NCBI GenBank assembly: GCA_900538305.1
Contig: UPXY01000030.1
Location: 1 to 19,037 of the forward strand
DNA: 19,037 bases
Direction: 5' to 3'
Source of the DNA: an uncultured Collinsella sp.
GTDB taxonomy: Bacteria; Actinomycetota; Coriobacteriia; Coriobacteriales; Coriobacteriaceae
Part shown: one piece after another, positions 15,595 to 19,037 of the stretch
Position numbering within the stretch: the first letter of the stretch is position 1
Layout: each line of letters begins with the position of its first letter
Program-made: the position numbers and the translations under genes
The notes under the pieces: model-generated
Database searches by the model: none
Told to the model about the DNA's origin: nothing
The model's input: the letters and a program-made list of their open reading frames with translations, nothing else

Positions 15595-15712
15595 GCCTGC
15601 GATGTAAATTAACCCCAGCGACTTTTTTACATCGCATTGAAAGACATGCACTGCTTCGGCTCTTTTTCAATACGATGTAAAAAAGTCGCTGGGGTTATTT
15701 TACATTGCAGGC
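15595..15712. repeat. Large inverted repeat made of two 31-bp palindromic units
   Basis: Bases 15595-15642 and 15665-15712 form 48-bp arms with three mismatches around a 22-base loop. Each arm holds a 31-bp unit (15602-15632 and 15675-15705) whose own ends, ATGTAAA and TTTACAT, are complementary around a CCCCAGCGAC core. The right arm contains the stop codon and last codons of the lipase gene. The hairpin probably also blocks read-through from the lipase into the glucosidase gene. The rest of the gap, 15503-15594, shows no clear promoter. Confidence 0.9.
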
Positions 15713-17115
15713 GTAAGGTCGTCTCCGTCGATGACCTGCATCCAGGCGATGTAGACGTTGGGATAGTGGCTGTAGAGCACCTGCATCACGTTGATATCCA
15801 TGAGCAGGTCACGCATCACCGATGCCACGCCTCCCACCGAGGCAAGGTCGTCCACCGTGGGCACCTGGCGCCCCAACTCCTCGACCAAAGCATCCACCCG
15901 CGCGCGATCCTCGGGAACGTAGGGCGACTCCGCCCCCACATTCTCCTCGAACGCCGCCCGCATCTCGTCGTAATGCTCGTCGAACGCTGCATCTCCCGCA
16001 CCCGGCAGGTAGAAGTCACGTCCATAGCGACGATACCCCCACGACTCAAGCGGCAGGCGCGGCACAAGGTCGCTGGGGTTCATGATGTTGAAGATGTTGT
16101 CGTAGAGCGCCTCGTGCGCATGCGCAACCGGCGTCACTGTGGGGGTGGCGAACGTGTAGCAGTAGATGTTCTCGAGCGGCGCGAGCGGACTCAGCCCCTG
16201 TGTGCGCTCGTTCGCATAGGCGGCTGCAAGATTCGCCGTCGCGGCTCCGCGCGAGTGTCCGCAGAAGAGCAGCGACACGTCGCCCACGCCGTTGAGCTCG
16301 GCATCTTCGGTTATGCGCTGCTCAAGATCGTCGACGATCTCTTGCGCGGCGCGCATAAAGCCCTCATGGTCGATAGCATCCATGTCGTAGTTCGAGGCAT
16401 CGCCCATATTAAGATCGCTCAGCCACTCCGAACCATAGCTGCCGCGAATCGCCACGAGATAGAGCGTGCGCTCATTGCCATCGGCATTCGTGATGCGCTT
16501 CGTCGCCACCGAATACGCGACGACGTCGTCCGTGCCGGTCAAGAAGTCTACAACCTCGTCGAAGACCTCGCTGCGATACTGGTACGACGCCGTCGAGATG
16601 TCGTCGAATCCCAGCTCCGCAAGCGCCTCCTCCATATACGCCGGTGCGTCGCTCCCCTCCTGATAGTAGGCGGATTCCGCGTTCGCCACCGCCGAGAGCA
16701 CCGAGCACGTCGTCGCAAGCTCATGATTGTAGACGGTCGGGTCTTGGAAGAACCAGCGATCGTCCCAGGCAACATCGGTCGCGACCTGTTGCCCCTCGGT
16801 CGCAGCCATGCTCGTGTAGCTCACCCGTGCCGTGAAGGCACCCGTCTTGCCCGAGGAATCCTCGAGCTCACGCGGAGCACTCGGGGCCTCGACCGCAGCG
16901 ATTCCCAGGCTCTCCTCCCTGAGGCGCCGCTCGACAGCGATGCCGAGCAACGTGCCCACGGCAACCACGACCAGCACGAGTGCTAACGCAATGCGCTTCG
17001 CCCAGCGATGCCGTCCTTTAAGCTGCGGCCTGCGCTCCTCTTTGCGGTCTTCCGCAGACGCCATCTCTTCCGCAGATTTCCCAAGCTCGTCCATCGTCTG
17101 CTGATGCTCTTTCAT
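15700..17115 (-). CDS. Membrane-anchored class 3 lipase-like serine hydrolase
   Basis: Alpha/beta hydrolase of 471 residues. A basic cytoplasmic N-terminus (about 1-41) precedes one membrane segment (about 42-62), so the catalytic domain should lie outside the cell. The lipase class 3 triad is visible: nucleophile S288 in CGHSRGAA, D349 in NPSDLVPRLP and H450 in YSHYPNVYI. TFATPTVT after the nucleophile is typical of the family. The substrate may be a lipid or another ester and cannot be set from the sequence. The ATG at 17115 has GGGGA just upstream. It starts 21 bases after the nuclease gene, so the two form an operon of surface hydrolases. The last residues and the stop codon lie inside the inverted repeat at 15595-15712, so the C-terminus may have been reshaped by that element. 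Confidence 0.88.
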   Translation of the reverse strand: MKEHQQTMDELGKSAEEMASAEDRKEERRPQLKGRHRWAKRIALALVLVVVAVGTLLGIAVERRLREESLGIAAVEAPSAPRELEDSSGKTGAFTARVSYTSMAATEGQQVATDVAWDDRWFFQDPTVYNHELATTCSVLSAVANAESAYYQEGSDAPAYMEEALAELGFDDISTASYQYRSEVFDEVVDFLTGTDDVVAYSVATKRITNADGNERTLYLVAIRGSYGSEWLSDLNMGDASNYDMDAIDHEGFMRAAQEIVDDLEQRITEDAELNGVGDVSLLFCGHSRGAATANLAAAYANERTQGLSPLAPLENIYCYTFATPTVTPVAHAHEALYDNIFNIMNPSDLVPRLPLESWGYRRYGRDFYLPGAGDAAFDEHYDEMRAAFEENVGAESPYVPEDRARVDALVEELGRQVPTVDDLASVGGVASVMRDLLMDINVMQVLYSHYPNVYIAWMQVIDGDDLTPAM

Positions 17116-17136
17116 CGTTCCCCACTCTACGCTTCC

Positions 17137-18096
17137 TTACGGGTGACACCCGCCACACGGCTCATACCCGCGCGCGATGAGCTCGTCGCGCGTGCCCGTG
17201 TACTCCTCGCGGTTGTGCTCGCGAATATCCTCGACCGAATCGCAACCGGGCAGGTGGAACTTCCTTGACCTCGTGTTCAATACATAGGTGGTCTCCGTCG
17301 CTCCGTCCGCTTCAGCTGGCTCAGTGGATGCCGACTCCGCACGCCAGTTTTCACCCGTCGCATAGTCAATCTGGAGTCCGGGCTGCACGTTGAAGCAGTA
17401 CACGTTGAACGAGACGCCCGTGCCGCCATCCTCGACGGATTCCGCCTCCATGTGCACGCCGCGCGCCATGAGTTCGTCGCCCACGAAGACGGGCGTCACA
17501 CGGTACAGCACATGGTTACCCGTTTCCCACACGTAGTCGGCGACCTCGTTCTCATAGGGCAGCATGCCCTCGTGATTCATGTAATTGGTACCAGTAATGA
17601 GGTTGCGTTCGTTGGCGTTCTCGCCGGCGAGCTGAAACCCAATGAGATGGCAGCGGTTGTAGATGTTTTGATCGGAAACGATGTCGTCGTAGAACGTGAC
17701 CTGCCAACCCGACGGGCGCACCTCGCTAATGTCCTCGCGCTCCTCGGTGGGCATGGTCTCCTCGCCTACAATCGCCATGGTAACGCCGCAACGACCGAGG
17801 TTATCGAGGTTCGAGTAATACTCCGAGGGGCCGTCGAGGTCTTCTTCGGTGAAATTGGGCTCGTTGCCGTTTACCTCGACAACCGGCTCTCCAGCATATT
17901 CGGGGAGTTCAGCTTCATCGAGCCGACCCGCCTCGAGGGCAGATTCGCTTACCGACACCGCCTCGCCCGCGCCATCCACGCCGCCATCGCTGCCACAGCC
18001 AGCAGCACCCGCGAGCGCAAACAGGCATATGAACGCGAGCGCAAGCACTTGCGCCACATGCATACGCAGGCGTTTCATCCAAAGAAGCGTTGACAT
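17137..18096 (-). CDS. Lipoprotein DNA/RNA non-specific endonuclease with Ada-type zinc domain
   Basis: Exported nuclease of 319 residues. The N-terminal hydrophobic segment (about 15-33) ends at C34 in AAGC, a probable lipobox, though its -3 residue is alanine rather than the usual leucine. The beta-beta-alpha metal nuclease core (about 75-250) has YNRCHLIGFQL with catalytic H150, then NERNLITGTNYMN with N165 as the likely metal ligand. The first motif reads NRCH where the Serratia-type family has DRGH, as in related nucleases of gut Gram-positives. Residues 271-319 form an Ada-like zinc-binding domain (H281, C285, C314, C317), a common C-terminal addition in secreted nucleases. It may degrade extracellular DNA for nutrients or defence. 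The ATG at 18096 follows GGGGGA. First gene of the operon with the lipase; diverges from mscL. Confidence 0.92.
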   Translation of the reverse strand: MSTLLWMKRLRMHVAQVLALAFICLFALAGAAGCGSDGGVDGAGEAVSVSESALEAGRLDEAELPEYAGEPVVEVNGNEPNFTEEDLDGPSEYYSNLDNLGRCGVTMAIVGEETMPTEEREDISEVRPSGWQVTFYDDIVSDQNIYNRCHLIGFQLAGENANERNLITGTNYMNHEGMLPYENEVADYVWETGNHVLYRVTPVFVGDELMARGVHMEAESVEDGGTGVSFNVYCFNVQPGLQIDYATGENWRAESASTEPAEADGATETTYVLNTRSRKFHLPGCDSVEDIREHNREEYTGTRDELIARGYEPCGGCHP

Positions 18097-18294
18097 TGAT
18101 AGTCCCCCAACTCTCGAACAAAGGGTATCTTATCGAGGGCGTGTAGATGATTTTCACAGGTCGTGCGGACATCTTTCGGCTTTACCTCAACCAGCGGTTT
18201 ACGACAGCGAATGTGTGTATCATGTCCAACGCAATGCATGGCGTATCGGCAGCGAGAGCGATGCCCTCGCGCAACCTTGGGAAAGGATTTGCCC

Positions 18295-18780
18295 ATGAGC
18301 CTCGTATCGGAGTTCAAAGAGTTCATCAACCGCGGTAACGTGATGGACATGGCCGTCGGCGTTATCATCGGCGGCGCGTTCACCTCCATCGTGACGTCGC
18401 TCACCAATGACATCATCAACCCGCTCATCAAGCTCGTGAGCGGCGGCGGCACAGAGATCTCCGGCCTCACCATTCCCGTTCCCGGCACCGAGAACGGCAT
18501 CGACTTTAGCTCGTTCATCAGCGCCATAATCAACTTCCTCATCGTCGCCATCGTGGTCTTCCTCATCGTGAAGGCGTTCAACAAAGCGCAGAACCTCGGC
18601 TTCGGCCTCACGAAGGGCCTCACGAGCAAGGTGCTCGGCAAGGACGGCGAAGAAATCGAGATTGAGATGGTGCCTCCCACCTGCCCGTTCTGCCTCGAGG
18701 AGGTCAAGGAGGGCGCAACCCGCTGCCCGCACTGCAGCGGCGAATTCCCCGAGCCCGCCGCTCCCACTCCCAAGCAGTAA
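18295..18780 (+). CDS. mscL: Large-conductance mechanosensitive channel MscL with C-terminal zinc ribbon
   Basis: Osmotic safety valve of 161 residues. The N-terminal amphipathic helix (SLVSEFKEFINRGNVMDMAVG) leads into TM1 (about 15-43) with VIIGGAFTSIVTSL, the pore-lining pattern of MscL. An extracellular loop follows, then TM2 (about 71-95). After the usual helical bundle region there is a four-cysteine zinc ribbon (C130, C133, C144, C147) and a Pro-rich end, absent from E. coli MscL but found in other Gram-positive homologues. The ATG at 18295 follows GAAAGGA by seven bases and begins the conserved MscL N-terminus, ruling out the longer open frame. TGTGTATCAT (18214-18223) may be an extended -10. 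It is a single-gene unit ending at the hairpin at 18826. Confidence 0.96.
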   Translation: MSLVSEFKEFINRGNVMDMAVGVIIGGAFTSIVTSLTNDIINPLIKLVSGGGTEISGLTIPVPGTENGIDFSSFISAIINFLIVAIVVFLIVKAFNKAQNLGFGLTKGLTSKVLGKDGEEIEIEMVPPTCPFCLEEVKEGATRCPHCSGEFPEPAAPTPKQ

Positions 18781-18792
18781 CGCGCACACCAC

Positions 18793-18888
18793 ATGTAAAA
18801 TAACCCCAGGGGTTTTTTAACATCGACGGCGCCGCGGGAATCTCGTGGCGCCGTTTCGTTAGATGAAAACCCTGGGGTAGTTTTTCAT
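18793..18888. repeat. Second pair of ATG(T)AAAA...TTTT(A)CAT palindromic units
   Basis: The unit at 18793-18823 shares the 17-base stretch ATGTAAAATAACCCCAG and the end TTTTTTA(A)CATCG with the repeat at 15595-15712. The unit at 18863-18888 (ATGAAAACCCTGGGG...TTTTTCAT) is an inverted, diverged partner. The pair encloses the mscL terminator hairpin. Confidence 0.75.
18826..18860 (+). terminator. Intrinsic terminator of mscL
   Basis: A perfect 8-bp stem ACGGCGCC (18826-18833) with GGCGCCGT (18847-18854), a 13-base loop and the broken T-run TTTCGTT follow mscL by about 45 bases. It sits inside the flanking palindromic repeat units, which could extend the structure. Confidence 0.7.
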
Positions 18889-18891
18889 TCG

Positions 18892-19037
18892 CTAGAACGT
18901 GACGTTGCCAAACTCCGAAAGCTTGAGCTCGGGGTTATGCTCAACTGCCCAATCCACGTTCCACGGACTCGTGAAGAGCAGGAGCTTGCCGCCGCGCATG
19001 TCCTCCACGCGCAGCGTGTCGCGCGTGAGATTGAGCG
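18892..19037 (-). CDS. prfC: C-terminal end of probable peptide chain release factor 3 (partial)
   Basis: The last 47 codons of a gene entering from the right edge on the minus strand, ending in TAG at 18894-18892. The residues include LTRDTLRVEDMRGGKLLLF, then SPWNVDWAVEHNPELKLSEF. An aromatic-rich end with a D-x-x-G-x-x-L-L-F strand and a W-x-x-x-W-A-x-x-x-N-P helix is what I expect at the C-terminus of RF3, the GTPase that recycles RF1 and RF2. Only the tail is visible, with no GTPase motifs, so the name is a recognition from the end pattern alone. It converges on mscL. Confidence 0.55.
   Translation of the reverse strand, partial: LNLTRDTLRVEDMRGGKLLLFTSPWNVDWAVEHNPELKLSEFGNVTF

Noticed and set aside
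14162..16986. Large plus-strand open frames opposite the glucosidase and lipase genes
   Set aside because: The minus-strand frames carry intact GH13 and lipase catalytic motifs; the plus-strand frames match nothing recognisable and have no ribosome sites.
18198..18223. TTTACG with TATCAT as a consensus promoter of mscL
   Set aside because: The 14-base spacer is too short. Only an extended -10 is plausible, so it is mentioned under mscL and not listed.

Overview
The window is 19 kb of high-GC DNA (strong G/C bias at third codon positions) with compact operons, Shine-Dalgarno starts and short intergenic repeats. The gene content suggests a host-associated Coriobacteriia-type actinobacterium: a Dlt-like cell-wall acylation operon, a lipoprotein nuclease of the gut Gram-positive type, an MscL ending in a zinc ribbon, and CmpB-family membrane proteins. 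The taxon is inferred from gene style and is not proven.

Layout. 1-191: long palindrome, 18-bp tandem repeat and an extended -10 promoter. 192-2580 (+): OmpR/VanR-type response regulator and its histidine kinase, overlapping by 8 bases. 2581-2774: hairpin, a G/C-rich dispersed repeat, and three AGG boxes at exact 11-bp steps in front of the next operon. 2775-8783 (+): five genes encoding a DltA-like adenylating enzyme, a fold-III PLP enzyme of the LysA/BtrK type, a DltC-like carrier protein, an MBOAT acyltransferase and a membrane-anchored SGNH protein. 8784-9066: three more copies of the G/C-rich repeat, in the opposite orientation. 9067-10095 (+): DAHP synthase. 10203-11120 (-): LysR regulator. 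11221-12239 (-): two paralogous four-helix membrane proteins, each followed by a strong terminator. 12505-13797 (+): CmpB-family membrane protein with an extra N-terminal membrane domain. 13925-15502 (-): cytoplasmic GH13 glucosidase. 15595-15712: large inverted repeat. 15700-18096 (-): lipoprotein nuclease followed by a membrane-anchored class 3 lipase. 18295-18780 (+): mscL. 18892-19037 (-): the C-terminal end of a probable release factor 3.

How the genes work together. The two-component system probably controls the acylation operon next to it. In that operon an amino acid would be adenylated, loaded on the carrier protein, and passed through the MBOAT channel to an extracellular polymer with help from the SGNH protein, as in D-alanylation of teichoic acids. 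Two features do not fit ordinary D-alanylation. The PLP decarboxylase-like gene sits between the ligase and the carrier, and the DltA pocket cysteine is replaced by serine. Together with the known BtrJ/BtrI/BtrK chemistry this raises the possibility that a different or carrier-modified aminoacyl group is installed. This is the most interesting system in the window. No gene-free stretch is longer than about 285 bases.
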